Origin: Massilia cavernae
Lineage (GTDB): Bacteria; Pseudomonadota; Gammaproteobacteria; Burkholderiales; Burkholderiaceae_D
Length of the DNA stretch: 61,959 nucleotides
Assembly (NCBI RefSeq): GCF_003590855.1
Contig: NZ_QYUP01000115.1
Location: 1 to 61,959 of the forward strand
Direction: 5' to 3'
The notes beneath the pieces are model-generated. The model saw only the letters and a list, made by a program, of their open reading frames with translations, did not search any database and had not been told where the DNA came from. Shown here in pieces: positions 1-8,317 of the stretch (its first letter is position 1; each line of letters begins with the position of its first letter). Both the position numbers and the translations under genes were made by a program.

Positions 1-516
1 TTCTCGACCGTCAGCAAGGTGGTCGAAGCGATCAATACCCACTTCGGCCCGGACATCGCGACCGCGCTGGACGGCCGCGTGATTCGCGTGCGCTCGCCCT
101 CGTCCTCCGACCAGCGCGTGGCCTTCCTGGGCATCCTCGAAGGCCTGGAAGTGAACCCGGCCAGGTCGGCCGCCAAGGTCATCATGAACGCCCGCACGGG
201 TTCGGTGGTGATGAACCAGGCCGTCACGCTGGAAAACTGCGCCATCTCGCACGGCAACATGTCGGTATCGATCGGCGTCGACACCGAAGTGAGCCAGCCG
301 AACACGCTTTCCGGCGGCCGGACCGTGGTGACGCAAAAGGCGAGCATCGATATCAAGAAGGAACCGGGCCGCGTGATCAACGTCAAGGGCGGCGCTTCGC
401 TGGCCGAAGTGGTCAAGGCGATGAACGCGATCGGCGCCACGCCGCAAGACCTGCTGGCCATCCTGCAGGCGCTGAAGGCGGCCGGTTCGCTGCGCGCCGA
501 GCTCGAGATCATCTAA
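1..516 (+). CDS. flgI: Flagellar P-ring protein FlgI, C-terminal part
   Basis: The reading frame is open from the first base of the window, so the gene begins upstream and only about the last 171 residues are present. FlgI forms the P ring around the flagellar rod in the peptidoglycan layer. The visible part has the family C-terminal pattern: a SHGNMSVSIG-like segment and the closing stretch with MNAIGATPQDLLAILQALK near the end, followed by AGSLRAELEII. The stop lies 12 bases before the flgJ start chosen here, the usual flgI-flgJ order. The identification is by recognition of the family sequence and gene order. Confidence 0.95.
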   Translation, partial: FSTVSKVVEAINTHFGPDIATALDGRVIRVRSPSSSDQRVAFLGILEGLEVNPARSAAKVIMNARTGSVVMNQAVTLENCAISHGNMSVSIGVDTEVSQPNTLSGGRTVVTQKASIDIKKEPGRVINVKGGASLAEVVKAMNAIGATPQDLLAILQALKAAGSLRAELEII

Positions 517-528
517 GGCTTGACGAAC

Positions 529-1506
529 ATGGTATCCGCGACCAACGACCTGACCGGCAAGCTTGCGCTCGACACGCAGGGACTTGGCCAACTGAAGCAG
601 TCGGCCAGGACCGGCTCGCCGGAAGCTTTGAGGACCGCCGCGACCCAGTTCGAGGCCATGTTCATCAACATGATGCTGAAAAGCGCCAGGGAAGCCACGC
701 CCGCCGACGGCCTGATGGACAACCAGCAGACCAAGACCTTCACCACCATGCTCGACCAGCAGCTGAGCCAGAACCTGGCCAAGCGCGGCGTCGGGCTGGC
801 CGACGTGCTGATCCGCCAGCTGTCATCGCAGCAGGTCAACGCGCAGGCGCTCGCCATCGGCGCCGAGCAGAATGGGCAGGGCGCCAATACCTCGCTCGAC
901 CTCACCTCGCTGGTGCCGAAGCAAGCACCGCATTCGCTGCATGGCAAGGAACAGGCGCTGTCGCCGTTCGCCACCGGTACCGGCGCCAAAGCGTCCGCCA
1001 GCGCCGTGCCGGCCACGCCCGGCATCACCGCCAGCGGGCGGGTGCAGTCGCCGCACGTGCGCGGCTTCCAGGAAAAGCTGGGCTCGCACGCCGACGAAGC
1101 GAGCCGCACCACCGGCATCCCGGCCAAGTTCATGCTCGGCCAGGCCGCGCTGGAAACCGGCTGGGGCAAGCGCGAGATCCGGAATGCCGACGGCAGCAGC
1201 AGCCACAACCTGTTCGGCATCAAGGCCGGGCCTGGCTGGAAAGGCAAGGTTGCCACCGCCGTCACCACCGAATACGTGGACGGCGTGCCGCGCACCAAAG
1301 TGGAAAAATTCCGCGCCTACGACAGCTACGCCGACAGCTTCAAGGACTACGCCAGGCTGATCACCAACAACCCGCGCTACGAAAAAGTGTTGGCCAACGC
1401 CACCGACGCCAGCGGCTTCGCGCAAGGCCTGCAGCGCGCCGGCTACGCCACCGACCCGATGTACGCGGCCAAGCTGACACGCATCATCAAGCACTCGCTG
1501 GCGTAA
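529..1506 (+). CDS. flgJ: Flagellar rod-cap / peptidoglycan hydrolase FlgJ
   Basis: FlgJ caps the growing rod and opens the peptidoglycan for it. The N-terminal third (about residues 25-95, containing TQFEAMFINMMLKSAR) is the rod-binding domain. The C-terminal half from about residue 175 is a glucosaminidase-type (GH73) domain with the conserved QAALETGWGKREI segment carrying the putative catalytic Glu and SSHNLFGIKAG. The two are joined by an Ala/Thr/Ser-rich linker. I chose the ATG at 529 over the TTG at 520 because TAAGG (513-517) then sits at a normal ribosome-binding distance. The protein would be 325 aa, the usual length for two-domain FlgJ. Confidence 0.94.
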   Translation: MVSATNDLTGKLALDTQGLGQLKQSARTGSPEALRTAATQFEAMFINMMLKSAREATPADGLMDNQQTKTFTTMLDQQLSQNLAKRGVGLADVLIRQLSSQQVNAQALAIGAEQNGQGANTSLDLTSLVPKQAPHSLHGKEQALSPFATGTGAKASASAVPATPGITASGRVQSPHVRGFQEKLGSHADEASRTTGIPAKFMLGQAALETGWGKREIRNADGSSSHNLFGIKAGPGWKGKVATAVTTEYVDGVPRTKVEKFRAYDSYADSFKDYARLITNNPRYEKVLANATDASGFAQGLQRAGYATDPMYAAKLTRIIKHSLA

Positions 1507-1534
1507 AACGGCAGTGGATTGCAAATTTGTCAAA

Positions 1535-1561
1535 TCAAGTTTTGCAAAACGCTGCCGTTAC
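1535..1561 (+). promoter_or_regulatory. Sigma-28 (FliA) promoter for flgK
   Basis: TCAAGTTT, an 11-base spacer, then GCCGTTAC. This matches the enterobacterial FliA consensus TAAAGTTT-N11-GCCGATAA at 13 of 16 positions. It lies in the gap between flgJ and flgK, about 30 bases before the flgK start. Late (class III) control of flgK-flgL by FliA is known in other flagellar systems. Confidence 0.8.
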
Positions 1562-1592
1562 ATAGATTAATTAATGGAAGGCTAGGGAAATC

Positions 1593-3560
1593 ATGGCGGG
1601 AAGTATCCTCAATATCGGCAAGAGCGGACTGTTCGCCGCGCAGGTGGGCCTGGCCACGACCGGCCACAACATCGCCAACGCCAACGTCGCCGGCTACACC
1701 CGTCAGGGCGTGGTGCAAGCGACCGCCAACGCGCAGGACTACGGCATCGGCTTTGTCGGCAGCGGCACCCAGATCGCCGAGATCAAGCGCTACTCCGACA
1801 ACTTCCTGAACGCCCAGGTGCGCAGCGCCCAGGCCTCGAAAAGTTCGCTGGACTCCTACTACGCCCAGATCAGCCAGATCGACAACCTGCTGGCCGACAA
1901 CACCTCCGGCCTGTCGCCCGCGCTGCAGAACTTCTTCGCCGGCATTCAGGACCTGGCCTCCGACCCGTCGTCGGTGGCCGCGCGCCAGGCCGTGCTGTCG
2001 AACGCCGAATCGCTGGCATCGCGCTTCCAGGACCTGGACAGCCGCATGAGCGAGGTGCGCGAAGGCGTTAACAGCCAGATCGACACCAAGGTCACGCTGA
2101 TCAACTCCTACGCCAGCCAGATCGCCGACCTGAACGACAAGATCGGCAAGCTCAGTTCGTCCGGCCACGGAATGCCGAACGACCTGATGGACGCGCGCGA
2201 CCAGCTGATCGCGGACCTGAACAAGGAAGTCAAGGCCAGCGTTGTCACCGGCGGCAACAACAGCGTGACGGTTTCGATCGGCGCCGGCATGCCGCTGGTG
2301 GTGGGCGCCAAGTCCTTCCAGCTGGCGGTGGCGACCTCGCCGACCGACCAGACCCGCATGCAGGTCGCCTATGTGGCCGGCAACAAGATGACCGTGCTGG
2401 CCGACGACGCACTGCCGGGCGGCGAGCTGGGCGGACTGCTCGAATTCCGCGCCAAGACGCTCGACCGCGTCCAGAATTCGCTGGGCCGCGTGGCCATCAG
2501 CATTGCCGAAACCATCAATGCCCAGCACAAGCTGGGCCAGGACGGCGCCGGCAACCTGGGCGGCGACTTCTTCACGGTCGGCCCGGCCGTGGTCGGCCGG
2601 TCGCACACCAACAGCCTGGCCAGCACCACCGAAGTCAAGGCGCAGGTGACCGACAGCACCCAGCTGACCAACAGCGACTACAAGGTCGACTACGACGGCG
2701 TCAAGTTCACGGTCACGCGCATGTCGGACAAGAAGACCACCGACATCAGCCCCTACCCGCAGACCCAGCCGCAAGTCATCGACGGCGTCGCGTTCGACAT
2801 CAGCGGCAGCGCCGCCGCGGGCGACTTCTTCATGGTGCGCCCGACCATTGCCGGCGCCAAGGACTTCAACCTGGCGCTGAGCGACATCTCGCACATTGCC
2901 GCGGGCGCGCCGATCACCACCGGTTCGCCGCTGACCAATAGCGGCACCGCCAAGATCAGCGAAGGCAAGGTCGACGCCGGCTACCTCACGCCGGGCAACA
3001 AGCTCACCAGCCCGGTGACCTTGCAATACACCAGCGCCGGCGCGGGCGGCCTGACCGGCTTCCCGGCCACGCAGGCGGTTACTGTGACCAACAACGGCGT
3101 CGACACCGTATATGCGGCCGGCACCACCCCGATCCCATTCGTGGCCGGCGCCAACTACAACTTCGGCGGCGTCAACGTCAGCTTCACCGGCAAGCCGTCC
3201 GAGGCCGACAGCTTCACGGTCGGCCCCAACACCAACGGCGTGCGCGACAACCGCAACGCACGGGCGCTGGGCGACCTGCAGACCAAGAACATCCTGAACG
3301 GCGGCACCGCCACCTACCAGTCCGCGTACGCGGAGCTGGTCAGCTTCGTCGGCAACAAGACGCGCGAAGTGCAAGTGAACGGCAAGGCATCCGAAGCGCT
3401 GCTGGGCCAAGTCACGGCCACCCAGCAAAGCGTGTCCGGGGTCAACCTCGACGAAGAGGCCGCCAACCTGCTCAAATACCAGCAAGCCTACCAGGCTGCC
3501 GGCAAGGTCATGCAAATTGCAGGCACACTGTTCGACGCGCTGCTCGCGATCGGCCGCTAA
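1593..3560 (+). CDS. flgK: Flagellar hook-filament junction protein FlgK (HAP1)
   Basis: FlgK is the first junction protein between hook and filament and is exported through the flagellar type III apparatus. The N terminus has the family segment GHNIANANVAGYTRQ (about residues 24-38). The C terminus has VSGVNLDEEAANLLKYQQAYQAAGK, the conserved coiled-coil that packs into the axial core. The middle carries variable repeats with two SFTVGP/FFTVGP-type strands typical of filament surface domains. The protein is 655 aa, within the range for large betaproteobacterial FlgK. It is preceded by a sigma-28 promoter and followed 23 bases later by flgL. Confidence 0.95.
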   Translation: MAGSILNIGKSGLFAAQVGLATTGHNIANANVAGYTRQGVVQATANAQDYGIGFVGSGTQIAEIKRYSDNFLNAQVRSAQASKSSLDSYYAQISQIDNLLADNTSGLSPALQNFFAGIQDLASDPSSVAARQAVLSNAESLASRFQDLDSRMSEVREGVNSQIDTKVTLINSYASQIADLNDKIGKLSSSGHGMPNDLMDARDQLIADLNKEVKASVVTGGNNSVTVSIGAGMPLVVGAKSFQLAVATSPTDQTRMQVAYVAGNKMTVLADDALPGGELGGLLEFRAKTLDRVQNSLGRVAISIAETINAQHKLGQDGAGNLGGDFFTVGPAVVGRSHTNSLASTTEVKAQVTDSTQLTNSDYKVDYDGVKFTVTRMSDKKTTDISPYPQTQPQVIDGVAFDISGSAAAGDFFMVRPTIAGAKDFNLALSDISHIAAGAPITTGSPLTNSGTAKISEGKVDAGYLTPGNKLTSPVTLQYTSAGAGGLTGFPATQAVTVTNNGVDTVYAAGTTPIPFVAGANYNFGGVNVSFTGKPSEADSFTVGPNTNGVRDNRNARALGDLQTKNILNGGTATYQSAYAELVSFVGNKTREVQVNGKASEALLGQVTATQQSVSGVNLDEEAANLLKYQQAYQAAGKVMQIAGTLFDALLAIGR

Positions 3561-3583
3561 ACCGCAAGAACCGGAAGACTACC

Positions 3584-4813
3584 ATGCGCATCAGCACCGC
3601 CACCATGTTCGAGACCGGCACCAGCCAGCTCGGCACACTGCAAAGCAACATGGCCAAGACCCAGATGCAGCTCTCGACCAACCGCCGCATCCTGGCGCCC
3701 TCGGACGACCCGGTGGCCTCGGCGCGGGCGCTCGAAGTGACGCAATCGCAATCGGTCAACACCCAGTTCGCCACCAACCGGCAGAACGCGCGCTCCTCGC
3801 TGTCGCAGGTCGAACTGGCGCTCGCCAGCACCACCACGCTGCTGCAGGACATCAAGACCCTCACCGTCAGCGCCGGCAACGGCACCTTGCTGCCGGCCGA
3901 TCGCCAGGCGCTGGTGATCGAACTGACCGGGCGCATGAACGACCTGATGGGCGTGGCCAACAGCGGCGACGGCGTCGGCGGCTACCTGTTCTCCGGCTAC
4001 CGCTCCAGCACGATGCCGTTCACGCAAACCGCGACCGGCGCGCAATACCACGGCGACCAGGGCCAGACCAAGCTGCAGGTCGGCTCCTCGCGCCACATCG
4101 CCATCAGCGACTCGGGCAGCGCCATCTTTGAGAACAACCCGACCGGCAACGGCACCTTCCAGACGGCGGCAGCGGCCACCAACACCGGCACCGGCATCGT
4201 CTCGTCGGGCTCGATTTCGAACGCGAATGCGCTGACGGGCCACGACTACACGGTGGCGTTCCAGCTGACCGGCACGCCGCCGGTGAGGACGTACACGGTG
4301 ACCGACAACACCACCGGTATGGCGGTACCGCCGCCGCCGGCGGCGCCGGCGATGCCCTACGAGAGCGGCCGGCAGATTGCGTTCGACGGGATGGTGTTCG
4401 ACATTTCCGGCGCGCCGGCGAACGGCGACACCTTCACGGTCAAGCCGAGTGAAAAGCAATCGATCTTCACGACCCTGACCAACCTGATCGACACGCTGAA
4501 GCTGCCGGCGGGTGGAGCGGGGCAAGCCGCGCTGACGAACGGCCTGAACACCGCGCACGACAACCTCGACGCCGCGCTCGAGAACGTGCTGGCGGTACGG
4601 GCCGGCGTCGGCTCGGCGCTGAAGGAGCTGGACTACCTCGATGGCGCCGGCGAAGACCGCAACATCCAATACTCCGCCACGCTGTCGGATTTGCAGGACC
4701 TCGACCTGGTGAAGACGATATCGCTGTTCACGCAACAGCAAATGACGCTCGAAGCCTCGCAAAAATCGTTCAAGACGCTGTCGGGGCTGTCGCTGTTCAA
4801 CTACATCGGCTAA
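3584..4813 (+). CDS. flgL: Flagellar hook-filament junction protein FlgL (HAP3)
   Basis: FlgL is the second junction protein, assembled between FlgK and the flagellin filament. The start MRISTATMFETGTSQLG resembles flagellin and FlgL N termini and is followed by the conserved QLSTNRRILAPSDDPVASARAL region (about residues 28-50). The C-terminal coiled coil includes LQDLDLVKTISLFTQQQMTLEASQ-type sequence near residues 370-395. At 409 aa it is a normal length. It probably shares the flgK transcript. The stop is only 24 bases before the 11-bp target duplication of an IS4-family element. Confidence 0.95.
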   Translation: MRISTATMFETGTSQLGTLQSNMAKTQMQLSTNRRILAPSDDPVASARALEVTQSQSVNTQFATNRQNARSSLSQVELALASTTTLLQDIKTLTVSAGNGTLLPADRQALVIELTGRMNDLMGVANSGDGVGGYLFSGYRSSTMPFTQTATGAQYHGDQGQTKLQVGSSRHIAISDSGSAIFENNPTGNGTFQTAAAATNTGTGIVSSGSISNANALTGHDYTVAFQLTGTPPVRTYTVTDNTTGMAVPPPPAAPAMPYESGRQIAFDGMVFDISGAPANGDTFTVKPSEKQSIFTTLTNLIDTLKLPAGGAGQAALTNGLNTAHDNLDAALENVLAVRAGVGSALKELDYLDGAGEDRNIQYSATLSDLQDLDLVKTISLFTQQQMTLEASQKSFKTLSGLSLFNYIG

Positions 4814-4818
4814 GTTTC

Positions 4819-4837
4819 CAAAATCGGGGTCAGACCA
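4819..4837 (+). repeat. REP-like repeat copy, split by the IS element
   Basis: The left part of a copy of the local repeat (CAAAATCGGGGTCAGACCA) lies directly against the IS left end at 4838. Its continuation (ACCATTGTTGAAAGC) is found after the right end, from 6273. Removing the IS and one 11-bp duplication restores an intact copy. Confidence 0.8.
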
Positions 4838-6264
4838 TAATGGCGTTGACTTAAGCTTTTGAAGCCCACTTTTTCGTGGCTCTGGTGTTGTAAACAATAT
4901 TTTGTTGTGTTAACTTTGCGGCGTGATACTTTCAGACGCCATATTGTTTGCCAACGAAGTACCTGAGCCGTTCGACTGGAACCGACTCGGCGAACATTTG
5001 CCGTTTGAATGGATAGAGGCCGCCCTTGTGGAGCAAGGGAAGGCAAGCATACGCCATCGTCGCCTCCCGGCGCAGCAGGTCGTCTGGTTAGTGATCGCAC
5101 TGGCGCTGTATCGCCATCATTCTATCGGCGAGGTACTCGCTGAACTGGACTTGGCGCTGCCAAACGTAACAGCGCCGTTTGTGACGGATGGTGCGGTGAC
5201 ACGAGCGCGCCAGCGACTTGGCGCGAAGCCCGTCGAGTGGCTTTGCCAGATGTCGGCGAAGGCGTGGAGCAGCCAGGACAAAGAAGCCTACCTGTTCAAC
5301 GGCCTCGTTTTATTGGCAATCGACGGCACCACTCTGCGCACCCAAGACAGTGCGGCAAACCGGGCCCACTTCGGGGCGCAGGCCTATGCCAAGGGGACTG
5401 TCGCGAGCTATCCCCAGGTGCGCGGCGCGACCCTGACCCATGTGCCCACCCATCTGGTTGTCGACGCACGATTTGGTCCTTACGCCACCAGCGAAAAAGC
5501 CTTCGCAATGGAACTTATCGACAGCATCGCCGACGATTCGCTGACCGTCGTCGATAAAGGTTTCTTGTCTGCGGAGCTGCTGTGTCGAATCACCACTCGC
5601 GGGCGCAATCGTCATTTCCTCGTTCCCGCCAAGAGTAATACCAAATGGACCGTTATCGAAGGTGGTCCAGATGACGCGATCGTGGAAATGCAAGTGTCGG
5701 CAGCGGCGCGCAAGAAGGCGCCCGAGCTGTCCAAGACTTGGCGCGCACGCGCTATCGCGATGATCGATTCGAAAGGCCAAAAGCATTTCTTGCTCACATC
5801 CCTGACCGATCGCATCGCATTTAAGGCCGCTGAACTGATCGCGTGCTACGCCCGCCGCTGGCACATTGAAACCAGTTACCGCGAGCTCAAACAATCAATG
5901 ATGGGCATGGCGTTGACGTTGCGTAGTCAAACGGTCGACGGCGTCATGCAGGAGATTTGGGGCGCGATTATTGCCTACAACCTGATTCGACTTGAAATCG
6001 CGAAGGCGGCGCTCGATGCCGGATGTGCCCCGACCGACATCAGTTTCGTGCGTGCGTTTCACACCATCCAATATGAACTGCTTTGGGCTGCCGCCACTCG
6101 GGCGCAAGGCAAGCTGCCATCCTTGCTTCAGAACATGCGGCAAAGGCTCGTCACCGAGCTCACTGTAAAACGACCCGGCAGGAAACATGACCGGGTCGTT
6201 AAATCGAAATCGCAGCGCTACCCATTCAGGAAAACTAAGAAAATAGCTTAAGTCAACGCCATTA
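4838..6264 (+). mobile_element. Complete IS4-family insertion sequence with 11-bp target duplication
   Basis: The element is 1427 bp. Its terminal inverted repeats are perfect over 19 bp: TAATGGCGTTGACTTAAGC at 4838-4856 and its reverse complement at 6246-6264. It is flanked by the direct repeat GGGTCAGACCA at 4827-4837 and 6265-6275, an 11-bp target duplication of the size usual for the IS4 family. It has one transposase gene. The target is the local REP-like repeat, between the convergent genes flgL and fliR, so no flagellar gene is broken. Confidence 0.93.
4923..6251 (+). CDS. IS4-family transposase
   Basis: This 442-aa DDE transposase belongs to the IS4 family. The acidic residues can be placed at LAIDGTTLRT (first Asp, about residue 135), VVDKGFLSAELL (second Asp, about residue 206), and in the family signature Y-(2)-R-(3)-E-(6)-K, read here as YARRWHIETSYRELK (about residues 306-320). 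The start is GTG. The stop overlaps the right inverted repeat, so the gene fills the element. The reading frame is intact, so the element may still be active. Confidence 0.93.
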   Translation: MILSDAILFANEVPEPFDWNRLGEHLPFEWIEAALVEQGKASIRHRRLPAQQVVWLVIALALYRHHSIGEVLAELDLALPNVTAPFVTDGAVTRARQRLGAKPVEWLCQMSAKAWSSQDKEAYLFNGLVLLAIDGTTLRTQDSAANRAHFGAQAYAKGTVASYPQVRGATLTHVPTHLVVDARFGPYATSEKAFAMELIDSIADDSLTVVDKGFLSAELLCRITTRGRNRHFLVPAKSNTKWTVIEGGPDDAIVEMQVSAAARKKAPELSKTWRARAIAMIDSKGQKHFLLTSLTDRIAFKAAELIACYARRWHIETSYRELKQSMMGMALTLRSQTVDGVMQEIWGAIIAYNLIRLEIAKAALDAGCAPTDISFVRAFHTIQYELLWAAATRAQGKLPSLLQNMRQRLVTELTVKRPGRKHDRVVKSKSQRYPFRKTKKIA

Positions 6265-6338
6265 GGGTCAGACCACCATTGTTGAAAGCTTTTCAAAATC
6301 GGGGTCAGACCAAGGGTCAGACCACCATTGTTGAAAGC
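6265..6338 (+). repeat. Cluster of REP-like repeats upstream of the RAYT gene
   Basis: Three repeat copies in the same orientation lie at 6265-6289, 6294-6312 and 6313-6338. They share GGGTCAGACCA followed, in the complete copies, by CCATTGTTGAAAGC. The middle copy stops after GGGTCAGACCA (6302-6312) and, one base later, the same 11 bases start again (6314-6324). That doubling is what an excised IS4-family element with an 11-bp duplication could leave behind. Confidence 0.75.
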
Positions 6339-6446
6339 GTTTTGCTCCATGCGTCTGTCGCGCATCGCGTCCGATTGACGCCCGTTCATTGCATGATCGT
6401 CTTGCTGGCTTAAGGTTGAAGTCGCTTCAACTTTTGAGGAACGATC

Positions 6447-7133
6447 ATGGCTCGGCGTGCTCGCCTGGTTCTGCCTTCTGTCCCCCTTCATATCATCCAA
6501 CGCGGCAATAATCGTCACCCGTGCTTTATCGAATACGGGGACTACAAAGTCTATCTGTCCATGCTTCAGGATTGCGCAGTCCGGACTGATTGCGAGGTGC
6601 ATGCATACGTGTTGATGACCAACCACGTACATTTACTCGTAACACCGCTAGAGGCAGATTCCGCAAGCGAACTCATGAAGATTCTGGGCCAGCGATATGT
6701 TCAATACATCAACCGCAAATACATTCGGACCGGCACTTTATGGGAGGGACGTTTCAGGTCCTGCCTCGTAGAGGATGCCCGATACCTCCTGACCTGCTAT
6801 CGATATATCGAGCTCAACCCAGTCAGGGCGGGAATCGTCGGCCATCCGATGCAATACCGCTGGTCGAGTTATCGCTCGAATGCGGAAGGTGTCACAAGCA
6901 AGCTCATCAAACCGCACCTGACCTACCAACACCTTGGGCCGATTGAGAGCGAACGGCTGGATGCCTATCGGGCGCTATTTCAGGATGAATTGTCTGCGGA
7001 AACGCTGACGAAGCTCAGGCGTGCGACGAACGGAAATTACGCTTTCGGCGGCCGCGTGTTCGCATCGAGGGCGGAGGAGCTATTGCAACGACCGACAGAG
7101 CCTCAATGTCCTGGAAGACCGAAGATCACGTAG
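6447..7133 (+). CDS. REP-associated tyrosine transposase (RAYT, Y1/HUH family)
   Basis: The 228-aa product is an IS200-like single-domain HUH nuclease of the REP-associated type. It shows the N-terminal RRARLVLPSVPLHIIQRGNN signature, the HUH metal motif in MTNHVHLLVTP (about residues 56-66), and a candidate catalytic Tyr in GQRYVQYINRKY (about residues 84-96). The later segments WEGRFRSCLVED and RYIELNPVRAG are typical of the family. The gene is flanked by the same short repeat in opposite orientations (6265-6338 and 7147-7169), the classical RAYT arrangement. RAYTs are usually single-copy and are thought to move the adjoining REP/REPIN sequences. Confidence 0.9.
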   Translation: MARRARLVLPSVPLHIIQRGNNRHPCFIEYGDYKVYLSMLQDCAVRTDCEVHAYVLMTNHVHLLVTPLEADSASELMKILGQRYVQYINRKYIRTGTLWEGRFRSCLVEDARYLLTCYRYIELNPVRAGIVGHPMQYRWSSYRSNAEGVTSKLIKPHLTYQHLGPIESERLDAYRALFQDELSAETLTKLRRATNGNYAFGGRVFASRAEELLQRPTEPQCPGRPKIT

Positions 7134-7146
7134 TCGTAGTTTCGAA

Positions 7147-7169
7147 AATGGTGGTCTGACCCCGATTTT
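7147..7169 (-). repeat. REP-like repeat copy, inverted, downstream of the RAYT gene
   Basis: AATGGTGGTCTGACCCCGAT and the following TTT are the reverse complement of the repeat at 6294-6338. The copy lies between the RAYT stop and the fliR stop, so the transposase gene is bracketed by inverted copies. Confidence 0.8.
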
Positions 7170-7189
7170 AGAAATGTTGGCAGCGGGAT

Positions 7190-8005
7190 CTACGGCCGCG
7201 GGGCCGCGGTCGGCGGCGTACGCTCGCTCGCCGTCCGCGGGATCAGCCGGCTCGCTTCAATCCCTTGGTTGAACAGGTTCTGGATCGGCCCGGCCAGGTA
7301 CGGCATCATCAGGCTGATCACCAGCAGGCCCACGCCCAGCGTGATCGGGAAGCCGATACCGAACAGGTTCAGCTGCGGTGCGGCGCGCGTCAGGATGCCA
7401 AGCGCGATGTTGGTGATCAGGAGTGCCGCGACAATCGGCAGCGACAGCTGCAGCCCCGCACTGAATATCTTCGCGCCCCAGCGCGCCATCTCGTATGGCG
7501 CCCCCGCCGAAATCGGGGTGGCGGATATCGGCAGGGTGTAGAAACTCTCCACCAGCGCTTCGAGCAGCACCAGGTGCGCGTTGACGGCAAGGAAGGCCAT
7601 CGTCGCCGTCAGCGCCAAGAACTGGCTCACCGCCGACGAACGCCCCTGCGACAGCGGGTCGAAGAAGGTCGCGAAACCCAGGCCCATCGTCATGCTCGAT
7701 ACTTCGCCCGCCATCTCGATCGCGGCAAACACGATGCGCATCGCAAAACCCATCGCCAGCCCGATCAGCAACTCCTGCACCAGGATCAGCAGCCCGGCCC
7801 AGGAGATCGGGTCCGCCGCCGGCGCAGCGGGAATCGTGGGGGCGACGATGGCGGCCAGCATCACGCCGAGCGCGACTTTCACGCGCACGGGCACGCTGGT
7901 GTTGCCGAACAGGGGGGCGGAGGCGACCAGCCCGAGGATGCGGGTCAACGGCCATAGCAGGGCCGCGATCCAGGTGTTCATCTCGGCTGTGGTGAGCGTG
8001 ATCAT
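7190..8005 (-). CDS. fliR: Flagellar export apparatus membrane protein FliR
   Basis: FliR is one of the FliPQR proteins that build the export gate in the membrane at the basal body. At 271 aa it has the usual length and about six hydrophobic segments, from WIAALLWPLTRILGLVASAP at the N terminus to VGLLVISLMMPYLAGP near the C terminus. The family segment ALTATMAFLAVNAHLVLL lies mid-protein. It is the last gene of the fliF-fliR block. Its stop lies about 20 bases from an inserted REP-like repeat, so any original terminator may have been displaced. Confidence 0.95.
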   Translation of the reverse strand: MITLTTAEMNTWIAALLWPLTRILGLVASAPLFGNTSVPVRVKVALGVMLAAIVAPTIPAAPAADPISWAGLLILVQELLIGLAMGFAMRIVFAAIEMAGEVSSMTMGLGFATFFDPLSQGRSSAVSQFLALTATMAFLAVNAHLVLLEALVESFYTLPISATPISAGAPYEMARWGAKIFSAGLQLSLPIVAALLITNIALGILTRAAPQLNLFGIGFPITLGVGLLVISLMMPYLAGPIQNLFNQGIEASRLIPRTASERTPPTAAPRP

Positions 8006-8038
8006 GGCATCAGCTCGCCACGTTGACAGCAGAATTCA

Positions 8039-8308
8039 TCAGCCAATCAGGCCGGGAATGCCGGTGAGTACGCCACGCATGTAGTCGAGCATGACGGCAA
8101 GCATCCACGGCCCGGCAATCACCAGCGCGACAAAAATGCCGACCAGCTTGGGAATGAAGGACAGCGTCGCTTCGTTGATCTGGGTGGCGGCCTGGAAAAT
8201 GCTGACGATCAGGCCGATGATCAGCGCGACCAGCAGCATCGGCGCCGCCACCATCAGGGTGACTTCCATCGCCGTGCGGCCCATCGTCATGACGCTTTCC
8301 GGGGTCAT
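8039..8308 (-). CDS. fliQ: Flagellar export apparatus protein FliQ
   Basis: This small (89 aa) inner-membrane protein of the type III export gate has two hydrophobic hairpin segments. The N-terminal segment is around VTLMVAAPMLLVALIIGLIV and the second around FVALVIAGPWMLAVMLDYM. The intervening QAATQINEATLSFIPK sequence is strongly conserved in the family. It sits between fliP and fliR, 33 bases from fliR and 9 bases from fliP, in the standard fliP-Q-R order. Confidence 0.95.
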   Translation of the reverse strand: MTPESVMTMGRTAMEVTLMVAAPMLLVALIIGLIVSIFQAATQINEATLSFIPKLVGIFVALVIAGPWMLAVMLDYMRGVLTGIPGLIG

Positions 8309-8317
8309 GGCCTTCTC

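Noticed and set aside
1530..3515. Long open frame antisense to flgK
   Set aside because: The translation is a low-complexity mix of Ala, Val, Gly, Arg and His, typical of the opposite strand of GC-rich coding DNA, and flgK itself is unmistakable.
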